Assembly: GCA_036936605.1 (NCBI GenBank)
Contig: JAUPFV010000005.1
Location: 74,288,885 to 74,352,884, forward strand
Source: Limnanthes douglasii subsp. nivea
Lineage: Eukaryota > Streptophyta > Magnoliopsida > Brassicales > Limnanthaceae
DNA length: 64,000 bases
Reading direction: 5' to 3'
The translations under genes were made by a program, and so were the position numbers. Positions within the stretch are counted from its first letter, which is position 1, and every line of letters begins with the position of its first letter. Positions 1 through 10,300 of the stretch are shown here, in pieces. The notes beneath the pieces were generated by a model that saw only the letters and a program-made list of their open reading frames with translations, was not told the origin of the DNA and ran no database searches.

Positions 1-33
1 TTCATTTACTGACATGAGAACTAGGGGGACTAC

Positions 34-430
34 TGATATGGAAGTGGAAACTTAAGGACTAAAATGTAAATAATATATGTTTAGTAGAACAATTATGTCT
101 ATGTAATTTTATTGAGGACTAAGGGTAATTTATCCCATTTATGTAACCGTTTTCAGTTTAAAGCTGAGTCTTGGCGCCTCTATATAAAGGGCAAGGCTGA
201 ACTAATAAAGGGGTTGAACACTTTTTTATCTAGCTCAATTGTGCTCTGACTTTCTCTCTGTAAAAACTTTATCTCTCTCTAGAACCACATATTACTTTTT
301 CCAAAGACAACATTCTTAATAACTGAACTCACCAAGGTCCTCTATCAAAATATCTTTGAGTGAACCCTTACTTCGTTGCCTCATATCTAACGAATCTCAA
401 ATAGTGTTGTCTTAATTACTTTATTGGGGG
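34..430 (+). repeat. LTR-like segment, probably 3' LTR of an element left of the window
   Basis: A purine tract ending CTAC at 21-33 is followed by TGAT at 34, the same junction form as polypurine tract plus 3' LTR of the complete gypsy element further right (44775-44793). A TATA box (TATATAAA, 181-188) lies in the middle of the segment, with a pyrimidine-rich leader after it, as expected for U3-R-U5. The right boundary is unclear; gypsy integrase sequence begins at 441 after a G-rich run. A polypurine tract on the left implies that the body of this retrotransposon lies outside the window and that it inserted into the older Tat element. The second LTR is not available, so this remains an inference. 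Confidence 0.45.
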
Positions 431-440
431 TGGGGGGGGA

Positions 441-1470
441 ACGACTCATTATGGATATAGAGCTTTAACTAGGAGGGTATTATTGGCAGGGTATTACTAG
501 TCATCTATTATGGTAGATTTTGAAGAGCTGGTTAGAAGATGTGACAATTGTCAAAGATAGGGAAATGTAATCCATGTACCAGCAATTCCAATGGAGTCAA
601 ATTTTGAAGTAGTTGTCTTTGATAGATGGAGACTCGACTTGGTCGGACCACTTCCAATGGCTCCGAGGGGATGTCAAACTATCATTTAAGAAATTGATTA
701 CTTTTTAAAGAGGATAGAAGCTGCACCACTCTCTGGAACAACCTCCAAGGTGATAATTAAATTTATTCTCCAATATATGTTGTAGGTTTGGAATTCCCAA
801 ACATATAACCACATATAATGGTCCACGATTTGATAGCAAAAACATGGATAAATTTTGTGCCTCAAGAGGAATTTATCATTGTTTATCCTCACTTTTTCAC
901 ACCCACGCCAATGGACTAGTAGAGGTGGAAAGTAGGACCATATTGATGGGGATCAAAAAGAATTTAGAATGAGCAGCTAGCAAATGGCCTAACTTTTTAT
1001 AAGAAGTATTATGGACCTACCAAACCACTCCCCACAATTCCACACAAGAATCTTCATTTTTCTTTATTTATGGGATGGATGAAATTATATCAATAGAAGC
1101 TACTCTTCCTTCTTTCAGGGTTCAAAATTATTCTAAAGAAAATAATTAAGCTGCAATAAGAACTCAGTTGGATCTGATTGAAGAAAAGAGAATTAAAACC
1201 TACTTGAGAAATGTTCACTACCATCGTTTAATGAGAAGTATGTACGCATATAAAATACGAAGAAGAAATATCGATATAAGGGACAAGGTTCTAAGATAAG
1301 TGTTTTTCAAAACCAAAGATAGAAAGTTCAGAAATTTAGCTTCAGCCTAGGAAGGCCCCTATACGATTTTAGAAAGAATCAAGAGTTAAACATATCAGCT
1401 AGTTGATCAATATGGTATTACATTGACACACTCATGTAATGTTGAGCATCTTAGATTATACCTTGAGTAA
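441..1470 (+). pseudogene. Decayed Ty3/gypsy (Tat-lineage) integrase
   Basis: Translation in broken frames gives the zinc-binding HHCC region (EELVRRCDNCQR near 517-556), the start of the DDE core (RWRLDLVGPLPMAPRG near 623-670), the second Asp block around 810-860 and a C-terminal stretch ending near 1470. It follows the integrase of the complete element at 39900-40898 almost block by block, but is riddled with stops and indels. It is the 3' part of an older element of the same architecture: after a spacer, and after the copia insertion, its antisense ORF remnant follows at 5990-9120. It encodes nothing functional. Confidence 0.85.
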
Positions 1471-1958
1471 GGATTTGTAAATATTTATTTTACCTTTGTT
1501 TATTGTACATATTTAAGGGGCATACTCTTTCATACCCTGGTGGCTCGATGAGGTTTTCAACGAGGTGCCCGTGTTATCAATCTACCACTTTTTTCCTTTC
1601 AAATGTCTTGTTTATAAGTATATTCACTAATTATGTATGCCTTCGAATGGATTACCTTTGAATGTCTTATGTTTAAATTATGTATGCCTTCCAAGGAATT
1701 ACCTTCGAATGGTTTATGCCTAGAATTTTGTATGCCTTCGAATGGATTACCTTCGAATGGCTTATGTTTGAAATTTTGTATGCATAAGGAATGAAGTATA
1801 CTAATAAATTGAGATAAAAATATATATACATGAGTAAATAAGCTAAGAGTGATAAGAGGATAGCTAGTATAAAATGCCTCAAAAACCCTGAGGACTTGAT
1901 AAAAATCTGATTTTAAAAACTATAAAAAAAGACTTTGGAATTACCAAAGACTTATAAA
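1471..1958. repeat. Spacer of old Tat element with ~50-bp tandem repeat
   Basis: Non-coding spacer between the old integrase and the antisense ORF remnant. Between 1632 and about 1785 a unit of roughly 50 bp, with core TATGCCTTCGAATGGATTAC, is repeated about three times with substitutions. The rest is AT-rich. The equivalent spacer of the complete gypsy element (40900-41400) is also non-coding, with a short duplicated segment. Confidence 0.6.
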
Positions 1959-1963
1959 AAAAC

Positions 1964-2344
1964 TGTTGTGAATGAGTCGAATAGTGCCTTGACAGTGTAC
2001 TGTGTCCGGCAGTTCGAATAGTGCCTTGACAGTGTACTGTATCCGGCAGGACAGTTTTGTATTGGATATTGTCCAATTACTTCAGTTAGACTTGTGGTAT
2101 GAGCCCATTAGGCCCATAGTCTAGTAAGTCTATTAATTCCCTATAATTAGATTACTAGGGCGACACAAAACACAATCTGAAATCTGTAACCTTTTCTATC
2201 ATAGTGAAACTCTTTTCTCTGGCGGCGCCCGTGGACGTAGACAATTGTCGAACCACGTTAAATCCTGTGTTTCATTTAAATCTTTCATTTGCATATATTT
2301 TGTGCTTGAGTCATTTTGTGATAATTGCATAGTATTTTATAACA
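1964..2344 (+). repeat. Copia 5' LTR
   Basis: 381 bp, TG...CA bounded. It holds a 37-bp tandem duplication in U3 (1977-2013 and 2014-2050), also present in the 3' LTR. It differs from the right LTR at two positions that I can see (A versus G in the second 37-bp unit, A versus T near 2088). Confidence 0.95.
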
Positions 2345-2348
2345 AAAT

Positions 2349-2361
2349 TGGTATCAGAGCC
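2349..2361 (+). other. Copia primer binding site (initiator Met-tRNA)
   Basis: TGGTATCAGAGCC begins four bases after the 5' LTR and is the usual plant copia primer site, complementary to the 3' end of initiator methionine tRNA. It is not a tRNA gene. Confidence 0.9.
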
Positions 2362-2400
2362 ACGTGGTGAAATTAGGGCTTTTGCAATTAGGGTTTCACA

Positions 2401-3174
2401 ATGGCGTCTACAGCAACAAAATACATGATTGAAAAATTTGATGGGGGATCCAGCTTTGCGTTGTGGAAGATTAAACTGAAATCTTCATTGGTACTGCAAG
2501 GGCTGTGGAAGGCTGTGGAGAATAAGTTACCAGAAGAGATGAAAGAAGAGGAGAAACAAGATCTTCAAGAAAGGGCTTTGTGCTGGATTTTAATGAGTGT
2601 GAAAGACAATGTGCTTCGCGAGATTAGTGGTGAGAAGACTGCTGCCTGCGCATGGAGAAAGCTAGGAGATCTTTACTCAGAGAAATCAGTAGTAAACCGA
2701 TTATATTTGAAGAAACGTTTGTATGATTTCAGATTGAAAGAAGGTATGTCCATAACAGAGCACCTAGATAATTTTAAATCAATTATAATGGACTTGGAGA
2801 ACATAGATATCAATATTGAGGATGAGGATCAAGCTTTGTTTGTATTGAGATCGTTACCAGCTCCCTATAAAAACTTCGTAGATACCATTATGTATGGTAA
2901 AGATAAGTTATCGCTAGCAGATGTCAATGGGCACTGAAATCAAAAGAGATGAGACAGTTGCAGCCAGACAATCAAGCTGAAGGGGAAGGTCTTATGACTA
3001 GGGGAAGATCTAAAAGCAAAGCGAGTTCTTTAAGAAGGAAGAACTTGAGGTCCAAGTCAAGGGTGAAGCACTCATTATGAATGCGGTGAGCAGGGTCATT
3101 ATAGGAGAGATTGTCCGAAACTGAATGGTAAGAAGGGAAATCAAAAGGAAAATGCAGCAAACATTGTTGAAGGT
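2401..3174 (+). pseudogene. Copia gag (nucleocapsid), double-frameshifted
   Basis: The first 178 codons form an open copia gag: the N-terminal block FDGGSSFALWKIKLKSSL, then AWRKLGDLYSEKS and LYLKKRLYDFRLKEG, typical of the UBN2/copia gag fold that builds the virus-like particle. The frame closes with TGA at 2935-2937, apparently because one base is missing near 2930; the family sequence continues in frame 3. A compensating extra base near 3073 returns it to frame 1 just before the zinc knuckle. The knuckle (3073-3117) reads H-x2-C-x4-H-x4-C, with His where the first Cys should be, so it is damaged or lies at the indel. From there frame 1 runs without a stop into the protease-integrase ORF. 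Confidence 0.85.
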
Positions 3175-5445
3175 GTGAACGATTCCGACGATAGTGAAAA
3201 CAGTGGTAAAGGAGATGTATTGTCTGTGAGTTCAGACTTTGGGCAAAACTCTTGGGTACTTGATACTGGCGCTACATATCACATGTGTCAGTTCAAGCAG
3301 TGGTTTGATACGTACAAGCCAATGCAGGGAACTGTCTATTTAGGGAACAATCATTCGTTGACTGTTGGTGGTATTGGTAACGTCAGAATCAGAATGTTTG
3401 ACGGGGTTGTTAGAATCTTGACGTGCTGGCATGTTCCTGGGTTAAAAAGAAACCTGATTTCTCTTGGGACTCTAGACTCTCGGGGTTACAAGTACCATGC
3501 AGAAAATGGTGTAATCAAAGTGACAAAAGGCTCAATGGTATGCATGAAAGGTAGTTTGCAGAAGGGTCTTTACATTCTCCAAGGGAGTGTTGTTATGGGC
3601 GATGCTGCAGTAGCATCATCAGGGAGTAATAGCCAAAGTAGTCAGGATCAAAATAAGTTGTGGCATTGGCGTCTTGGTCACATGAGTGACAGAGGATTAG
3701 CTGTTTTGGGAAAGAGAGATTTGTTGAAAGGGTATAAAGCAGAATCATTGGGATTTTGTGAGCACTGTGTGTTTGGTAAACAAACTAGAGTCAAATTCAG
3801 CAAATCGGCTGTAAGAAAGACTAAAGGCACAGTAGACTACATTCACTCAGATCTTTGGGGTCCAAACAGAATTCCATCCAAGAGTGGAGCCAGATACTAC
3901 ATGAGTTTGATTGATGATTATTCAAGGATGGTGTGGGTTTACTTTCTGAAAACGAAAGATGAGGCATATTCAACCTTTGTCAAATGGAAGACGATGATTG
4001 AGAAGCAAACAGGAAGAAAAATCAAACGTCTTAGGACAGATAATGGGTTAGAATATTGCAGTCGTGAGTTCAACGAGTTCTGCGAAGCTGAGGGAATAGT
4101 GCGCCATCGCACTTGTTCTAGAACACCACAACAGAATAGAGTCGCAGAAAGAATGAACAGAACGCTTTGTGACAAGGCACGAAGTATGCTCTCACATTCC
4201 GGTGTGGGAAAGGATTTTTGGGCTGAAGCTATCAATACAGCGTGTTACTTGGTGAATCGGTCTCCATCAACGGCTATTGATTGTAAAACTCCTTTTGAGA
4301 TTTGGTCTGGATCGTCGGCTGATTATGAACATTTGAGGGTGTTCGGTTGTCCTGCGTATGCTCATGTGAGAGATGGTAAGCTTGAGCCGAGGGCAAAGAG
4401 ATGCATATTTCTAGGATATGCTACTGGAGTGAAGGGATATAGGTTATGGTGTACCTCTCCAAAGTCTCCAGGTTTTCTCATCAGTAGGGACGTTACTTTT
4501 AAAGAGTTTGCTTCGATAGACAGTCAGAAGGAAGTAGGAGAAATGGTCGAATCAGGATCGATTGTGAGTGAACAGGCGGAGCTTGAAGTAGAATCAGTTC
4601 CTAGCAGGTCCAATAATTCAAGTGGTTCTGAGGTCGATCCAGAATCAGGAGGTGAAGTGTCAGCATCAGATGATAGTGACGATGATGCGCCTGAACCAGA
4701 ACAACAACCTTATAGCATAGCATTGGGCAGAGAAAGAAGAGATATTAGACTTCCAAAAAGGTATGCGAATCTAGTTGCATATGCTCTGTCAGTTGCAGAA
4801 GAAGTTGAGATGCAGGAACCTAGTAGCTACAGAGAAGCTATAGCGATTTCAGAGGCAGATCGATGGATTGGTACTATAGGGGAAGAGATTGAATCTCTTC
4901 AAAAGAATACTGTGAACGTTGGCTTAACTTTTAACAAAACCGATATTGGTGAATCGCTGAATGATGTTGCAGGATCATTGGTTGGTTTTGTTGATTCTGA
5001 TTTTGCAGGTGATATGGATAAAAGAAGATCTCTGACAGGATATGTATTTACTCTAGCTGGGAGTGCGATCAGTTGGAAAGCACAGTTGCAAGCTACTGTA
5101 GCTTTGTCTACAACAGAGGCAGAGTACATGGCGGTAACAGAAGCAGTTAAAGAGGCAATATGGTTGCAAGGTTTGGTGGCAGATTTGGGCTTGGATAGGA
5201 CTACTACAAAAGTGTTTTGTGACAGTCAAAGCGCCATACACCTTACAGGGAACCAGATGTACCATGAGCGTACAAAGCACATAGATGTCAGGTATCATTT
5301 TATTCGTGATATAATATCAAAGGGAATTGTTGATGTGAAGAAAGTGTCTACACACGATAATCCAGCAGATATAATGACCAAGGCAGTATCAGTTCGAAAG
5401 TTTAGGGAATGCCTAAACTGGATCGGTGTTCACAGTATAGAGTGA
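3175..5445 (+). CDS. Copia polyprotein: protease, integrase, RNase H; RT deleted
   Basis: Open frame of 756 codons; the ATG at 3175 is simply the first Met of a frame that comes in from the zinc knuckle. Order: aspartic protease with DTGA at residues 30-33; GAG-pre-integrase block [14 protein letters not shown]; integrase core with Asp in IHSDLWGP, Asp in [10 protein letters not shown] and Glu in [14 protein letters not shown]; an acidic linker; then the beginning of the RVT_2 domain (EEIESLQKN). At about 4905-4920 the frame jumps straight to sequence just before RNase H ([37 protein letters not shown]). The RT core, including its YVDD motif, is absent, yet the join is in frame. Compared with usual copia pol this is a loss of roughly 1 kb. 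Protease and integrase motifs look intact. Confidence 0.9.
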   Translation: MNDSDDSENSGKGDVLSVSSDFGQNSWVLDTGATYHMCQFKQWFDTYKPMQGTVYLGNNHSLTVGGIGNVRIRMFDGVVRILTCWHVPGLKRNLISLGTLDSRGYKYHAENGVIKVTKGSMVCMKGSLQKGLYILQGSVVMGDAAVASSGSNSQSSQDQNKLWHWRLGHMSDRGLAVLGKRDLLKGYKAESLGFCEHCVFGKQTRVKFSKSAVRKTKGTVDYIHSDLWGPNRIPSKSGARYYMSLIDDYSRMVWVYFLKTKDEAYSTFVKWKTMIEKQTGRKIKRLRTDNGLEYCSREFNEFCEAEGIVRHRTCSRTPQQNRVAERMNRTLCDKARSMLSHSGVGKDFWAEAINTACYLVNRSPSTAIDCKTPFEIWSGSSADYEHLRVFGCPAYAHVRDGKLEPRAKRCIFLGYATGVKGYRLWCTSPKSPGFLISRDVTFKEFASIDSQKEVGEMVESGSIVSEQAELEVESVPSRSNNSSGSEVDPESGGEVSASDDSDDDAPEPEQQPYSIALGRERRDIRLPKRYANLVAYALSVAEEVEMQEPSSYREAIAISEADRWIGTIGEEIESLQKNTVNVGLTFNKTDIGESLNDVAGSLVGFVDSDFAGDMDKRRSLTGYVFTLAGSAISWKAQLQATVALSTTEAEYMAVTEAVKEAIWLQGLVADLGLDRTTTKVFCDSQSAIHLTGNQMYHERTKHIDVRYHFIRDIISKGIVDVKKVSTHDNPADIMTKAVSVRKFRECLNWIGVHSIE

Positions 5446-5531
5446 ATGCCTTAAGGGCATTTGGTGAGTCAGAAGAAGAGAAGATTCTTTGTTGATAGTG
5501 AAGAAAGGATATTCGCCTCAAGGGGAAGATT

Positions 5532-5912
5532 TGTTGTGAATGAGTCGAATAGTGCCTTGACAGTGTACTGTGTCCGGCAGTTCGAATAGTGCCTTGACAG
5601 TGTACTGTGTCCGGCAGGACAGTTTTGTATTGGATATTGTCCAATTACTTCAGTTAGTCTTGTGGTATGAGCCCATTAGGCCCATAGTCTAGTAAGTCTA
5701 TTAATTCCCTATAATTAGATTACTAGGGCGACACAAAACACAATCTGAAATCTGTAACCTTTTCTATCATAGTGAAACTCTTTTCTCTGGCGGCGCCCGT
5801 GGACGTAGACAATTGTCGAACCACGTTAAATCCTGTGTTTCATTTAAATCTTTCATTTGCATATATTTTGTGCTTGAGTCATTTTGTGATAATTGCATAG
5901 TATTTTATAACA
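5532..5912 (+). repeat. Copia 3' LTR
   Basis: 381 bp, preceded by the polypurine tract at about 5516-5530 and followed by target duplication AAAAC (5913-5917). It carries the same 37-bp U3 duplication (5545-5581, 5582-5618). Confidence 0.95.
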
Positions 5913-5989
5913 AAAACTTCTCATCTACCACAACAAAAATGCCTTATAAAAAAGGACTTGTACAGTACAATAAATTCAAAAGATCTTTA

Positions 5990-8900
5990 ACCTTTGGGCT
6001 CTTTTCCTTCGAATTTTTATTCTTATTCATCCGAACTTCCCCTTTCGGAACCCACTCCATCATTTCCATCTGAATTATCGTTTGACTCATCAGAAGCATC
6101 CATCTCATCTTCCAAAAATATGTTTAGGAGAAAAAACTTCTCTAGAACCCATCCCCATAAAGAGCCAAGGGTCAGTTTTGGAAATTTTTGGTGAAATGCC
6201 ACGACCATATCCGACTTTATTGAGGTATCTTGTCACTTTAGCTTATCTATAGTGGCATCAAAGTATGCTTCGACAGTGTCATCTACTTCATGTATGGACT
6301 TGGCTTTTAGGGACTCATTTTATTTTTCTAACTCTTTCTTGGAATTTTCTAGAGTTTCTTTTTCATCCAAAATCCGATCCATAGCTTCTTTATTAGTTTT
6401 TTGTTGGGGTTACAGTAATGTGATCTCATTGGAAATGGATGTCTGCAACGTCTCCAACTCCTCTTTAGCCTTGACCACCTCCTTTTTTAGTATTTTCACC
6501 TATTGTTTTGAGAATATCAGCCTCATCGATTGCCTTATTGGCCTTAGCTTTTTCCTCTTTGAGGGAACTTTGTATTTTTATGTTCTCCTCCTGAAGAGAA
6601 GAAATGGTTCTTCTTTGGGACTTGACTTTATTTTCTAGTTCAACAACAGGTTTCGCGTAACCCATTATTGAGTATCTAATTATATTATCTTCCTTTAAAA
6701 CTCCAAAGGGTATACCGTCATAAATCGTGTTAGGAGCAGTACTTTGGAAATCCTTCTCAAATGATTTGTAGTTGAACCCTGTTAATTTGTCCATCAAACT
6801 ATTGACTCCAACAGTAGCTTCTCCTTTGAAGTTTGGAAATAAAAAGTTAGGACCATCTGCAGGTATGGTGAGAATACTAGTATTCAGACGTAATACTAAC
6901 TTCAAACTGGTTGAAGTTTTACTTTTCTTTTTTCTTCTCTCATCGTTGTCTTGTTTATTTCTTTTTTTAGCCTTCTTTTTCTTAGAATCAGGAAGATCTG
7001 TAGGCACATCACCTCCACCCACTATGGCTGCAACTACATATAACAATAATGAATCGGTATCAATGGATTGTTCTTGGGTAGCCCTCTAAACGGCACCTTA
7101 CGAAGTTCCTAGTTTCTTCTTCTTCTTATCCTTCTTAGCCCCGTGACTAGGGCACTCTTCCTGGTCGGATGTTATAGCTTCCCATTGGCATATTTAATCC
7201 TCAACAAAATGGTTGTGGATAAATGAGGAATGGTTAATTCCTTCCAAGGTAATTCTCTTTTGGGATTGGTCTTCCAAAAATGGTTGTGAGTCAAGTTGGC
7301 GAGGGTGAAACATTCATGAAAGCCATTATCCCCTTTATTTCTCTACCAAGTCATGCAGCTTCTCAAAAGTGACTTATGCATCCTTTAAATAATGTACAAA
7401 GCGGTTCGAAATAACTACAAAAGAATATAAGTTAACAGCAATGATCAAATGATCGATCAAATAAGCAATACATGTTTAATGATAATTAATTTGGGTCTTC
7501 CAAAATCTGGTGACCATGATTGGATTTCCTTTTAAGGAAGAAATCTTAATGCCATTTTCCCATGGCCCACTAATAAAAAGAAACTGAGTCTTCCATATAA
7601 AGTCCACTTCCAACAGATCGTCTACTACTTGTGAATCATTCCCCACGTTAAAGTAGTAGAAGGGAATCTTAGAATTGCAACATAGCCCAAAAATAGTCGA
7701 TATTTGTTCCATATGCATTCGATTTTTGGACGAGACGCTATGATACAAAAAATTACAGTAAACCAGGTGTTTGGATTGGCCTAGCTCGGGCACAAGAAAA
7801 CTAAATGAAAATACCTACCAAATTCATGATCTAGGGGAAACCGAAGGCCCCACTTTAGAACATCGGTGTAAACTACAAGTTTGTTAAAACGGTAAGTCAT
7901 CAGAGTTTCCACATGCTTAGGCAGTCTAAATTTAATCGCATCTGGGAACCCTCACTTAGTATGAACAACATCTAATTCTTTATCATAAAAATAGAGATAA
8001 GATATTACTGCTAAAAGATATTATCCACTTACTTTCTTCAAATTAGGACCGACGCGTCCAACTAGTGAGATCGGGAGCTGTTCAGATTATTCTTCAATAA
8101 CTTCTTCTTTACCTTGAATATTCTTCCCTGTCACAACCTTATCGATATGAGGATTTTAATTTTCCTATGTTTGACCAGATGTCTCAAGGGAAGAATTTTC
8201 ACTAAGATGTTCCATGATCTCTTCTAGGCTTTGAACAATACATCATCCCTCGACTATCACGTTTGGTGGCACATAGTCCCTTGAATTTCAAATGTCCGTT
8301 GACAGTCCCTAGACTATCGCGTTTGGATAAAGTTAGTCCACCAGATCCTCTAATTTATAAGAGGCTGCCACCTGTCACCATAGTCCCAAAATTTTTATAT
8401 CATCACTAGTCCCTTGAGTTTTAGTTATCCGTAATATTCTACATTTTGGGTTTGACCTAAACTCAATGGACTAGTGGTGATACAAAAATATAGGGACTTT
8501 GGTGACAGGTGGCAGCCTCTCATGGATCAGAGGATCTGGTGGACTAACTTTATCCAAGCGCGATAGTCCAGGGACTGTCAACGGACATTTGAAAGTCAAG
8601 GGACTATCCCCCACCAAACGCGATAGTCAATGGATGATTTACTGTTCAATGCCTCTCTTCTATTATTTTTTGTTATGAACCTTATGGCCTGATAGGCTAG
8701 GTGCTAGTGTCACCTTCTATAACACATTGGTTTTTATTTGGGTTTGGTGAAAAGGGAGAATCAGCCAAAATTAGTGGTTTCATAACGGCTTTAGTTTTTC
8801 CTTTTGATTGCCTAGACACTCTTAGTGCAGTGACGTTCTCTGAATCTGATCCCATAGCCTTCAATGTTGAATGGGTCCGGTGACGGGTGGATTTTTGAGA

Positions 8901-9120
8901 TTGAGTGGTTGTGAGGAACACATGTGTGAAGTAAACGATTGAGCAGTTGTAGAAGGTTCTGAACATTGCGACTTTAAGGATAAACACCGCCTTATTCGAT
9001 AACTTGAGCAGTGATAACTAGAGGTGAGGAGACATGTAGTCCTGCAACAATTTAGAATTTCTTTTTCTCTTCCTCTAACTCAGATAAATTCAACCAACCG
9101 CCTTATATTAAAGCGATTCT
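5990..9120 (-). pseudogene. Decayed antisense ORF (Transposase_28-like) of old Tat element
   Basis: Minus-strand fragments align in order with the antisense ORF of the complete gypsy element (41409-44343). The C-terminal acidic tail matches around 6030-6208 (VAFHQKFPKLTLGSLWGWV). The coiled-coil part lies in 6465-7046, the middle part in 7476-7793 (DLLEVDFIWKTQFLF, then GPWENG). The N-terminal block at about 9060-9115 matches the region that starts the intact protein. The sequence is broken by stops and by a MULE-MITE at 8227-8653. A pyrimidine-rich TTTTGTAG at the position of the intron acceptor of the younger copy (minus strand, near 7405-7415) suggests that the antisense intron is old. Confidence 0.75.
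8227..8653. mobile_element. Foldback MULE-type MITE, 427 bp
   Basis: A near-perfect inverted repeat with arms of roughly 195 bp (8227-8425 and 8458-8653) around a short loop. The ends read GGCTTTGAACAATA on the left and, reverse-complemented, GGCATTGAACAGTA on the right. It is flanked by a perfect 9-bp target duplication TCTCTTCTA (8218-8226 and 8654-8662), the length made by Mutator-type transposases. It has no coding capacity and lies inside the decayed antisense ORF. The complete arms would form a long hairpin if transcribed. Confidence 0.93.
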
Positions 9121-10300
9121 ATCAATAAACATACAAACACCCAACCATTTGGTTTTTTCTTATATGGTAAACTTTCATTTTCTAAAGATATGTAAAACCA
9201 AAAAAATATGAATTTAGTTTATATAGAGATAGCAAAGAGTACTTGAGAGCCCTATTAATAAAGTTTTTAGTGTTCATAAGTACCCTAAAAACTAGGTGTA
9301 GGCGCACCCACTAAGAAAAATTCTAGGGAAGTAGAAGCGTCAATAGGGAAGTGGAAATTTCGCTCATTGATTGGCTTACTTTAAGTAGGGCAGAACAGAC
9401 CCGAGGTCGAATGAACAGTTGGCATGTGTTTAAAAATACAGCTTATATTACTTCGAAATAAGTTCAAATTTGTTTGAGAAAATGATGAGAACATTGATTC
9501 GAATAAATATTTATTAGTCCTCCAAATAAAGTTTGAGAGAACTAAGTTGGTTGTATTATAGGATCATACATTTTTTTAAGTGATTCCTCAAAGGTGTAAG
9601 AATAATTCGAAGGGTATTTTAGACCTAGAATAAATACAATGTGTATATAACTTTTGACTCAGTTTCATGCCAACTAAAATAGTTTTTACATTAATGGGAT
9701 TTGGGTCTTTTAAATTTTTCAAATCATGACCCGACCAATGACCTTAAAAGTAACTATAAATATATTAGAAGACTTCATTCATGAGGGTGATAGAATAATA
9801 ACTACTCTAATTAATAAGCAGCTCAATCCTCTCACTATCCACCATAAAATATTAAGTATATCTCAACCAACTACCGAGAATAATTTGATCTATATTTTTA
9901 CATTAATGAATATAATGATCGTGATGGTTATATTAGTGAATGTGGATCTAACATTCAAAATAGTTTTGGAGATTATGATAACTTGGATAAACTTAACTGT
10001 TATATTTGTATAAAGTTTGGTAATGCACGATCCGATTTGCAATCAAACTGATTTGAGTTTCCTTATTAGATTTTATATCGTTGTATTCCTCTACACAATA
10101 TTTTCTGATCACGGTGAATATAAATATAGCTTCTCATTGGTTGTAGCTTATATGAACCAATTAATAAATTGCGGTGTTTTGATTTTTTATTCTTTGTGGT
10201 ATTGACTTCTAACAATTTGAATAAAAATCATTTTTATGAAGAATTTAGGGAGAATAGATGTTATGAGTAGAATATGACATAATAGCAGAGACATGTGTGT
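9121..10300. other. Unassigned AT-rich sequence
   Basis: No gene or repeat boundary recognised. It may contain the end of the old Tat element on the left and 5' sequence of the decayed copia on the right. Open frames at 9726-10013 and 10017-10205 are low-complexity, AT-driven and show no domain. Confidence 0.4.

Larger units (their letters stand above)
1964..5912 (+). mobile_element. Young Ty1/copia LTR retrotransposon lacking reverse transcriptase
   Basis: Complete insertion of 3949 bp. Both LTRs are 381 bp, start TGTTGTG and end ATAACA, and are flanked by a perfect 5-bp target site duplication AAAAC (1959-1963 and 5913-5917). I count two differences between the LTRs, so insertion was recent. 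A primer binding site matching initiator Met-tRNA lies at 2349-2361, and a purine tract (CAAGGGGAAGA) precedes the right LTR. Inside are gag (2401-2937, then frameshifted), protease, integrase and RNase H, but nearly the whole reverse transcriptase domain is missing. It sits in the spacer of the old Tat element. With no RT of its own it must have been copied in trans. Confidence 0.95.

Noticed and set aside
425..440. G-rich run as a quadruplex or regulatory element
   Set aside because: Only two long G runs are present; more likely slippage at an old insertion border.
1879..2076. Minus-strand frame repeated at 5402-5644
   Set aside because: Identical because it lies in the two copia LTRs; no coding signal.
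9726..10205. Two plus-strand frames
   Set aside because: AT-driven composition, no domain, not adjacent to splice or promoter signals.
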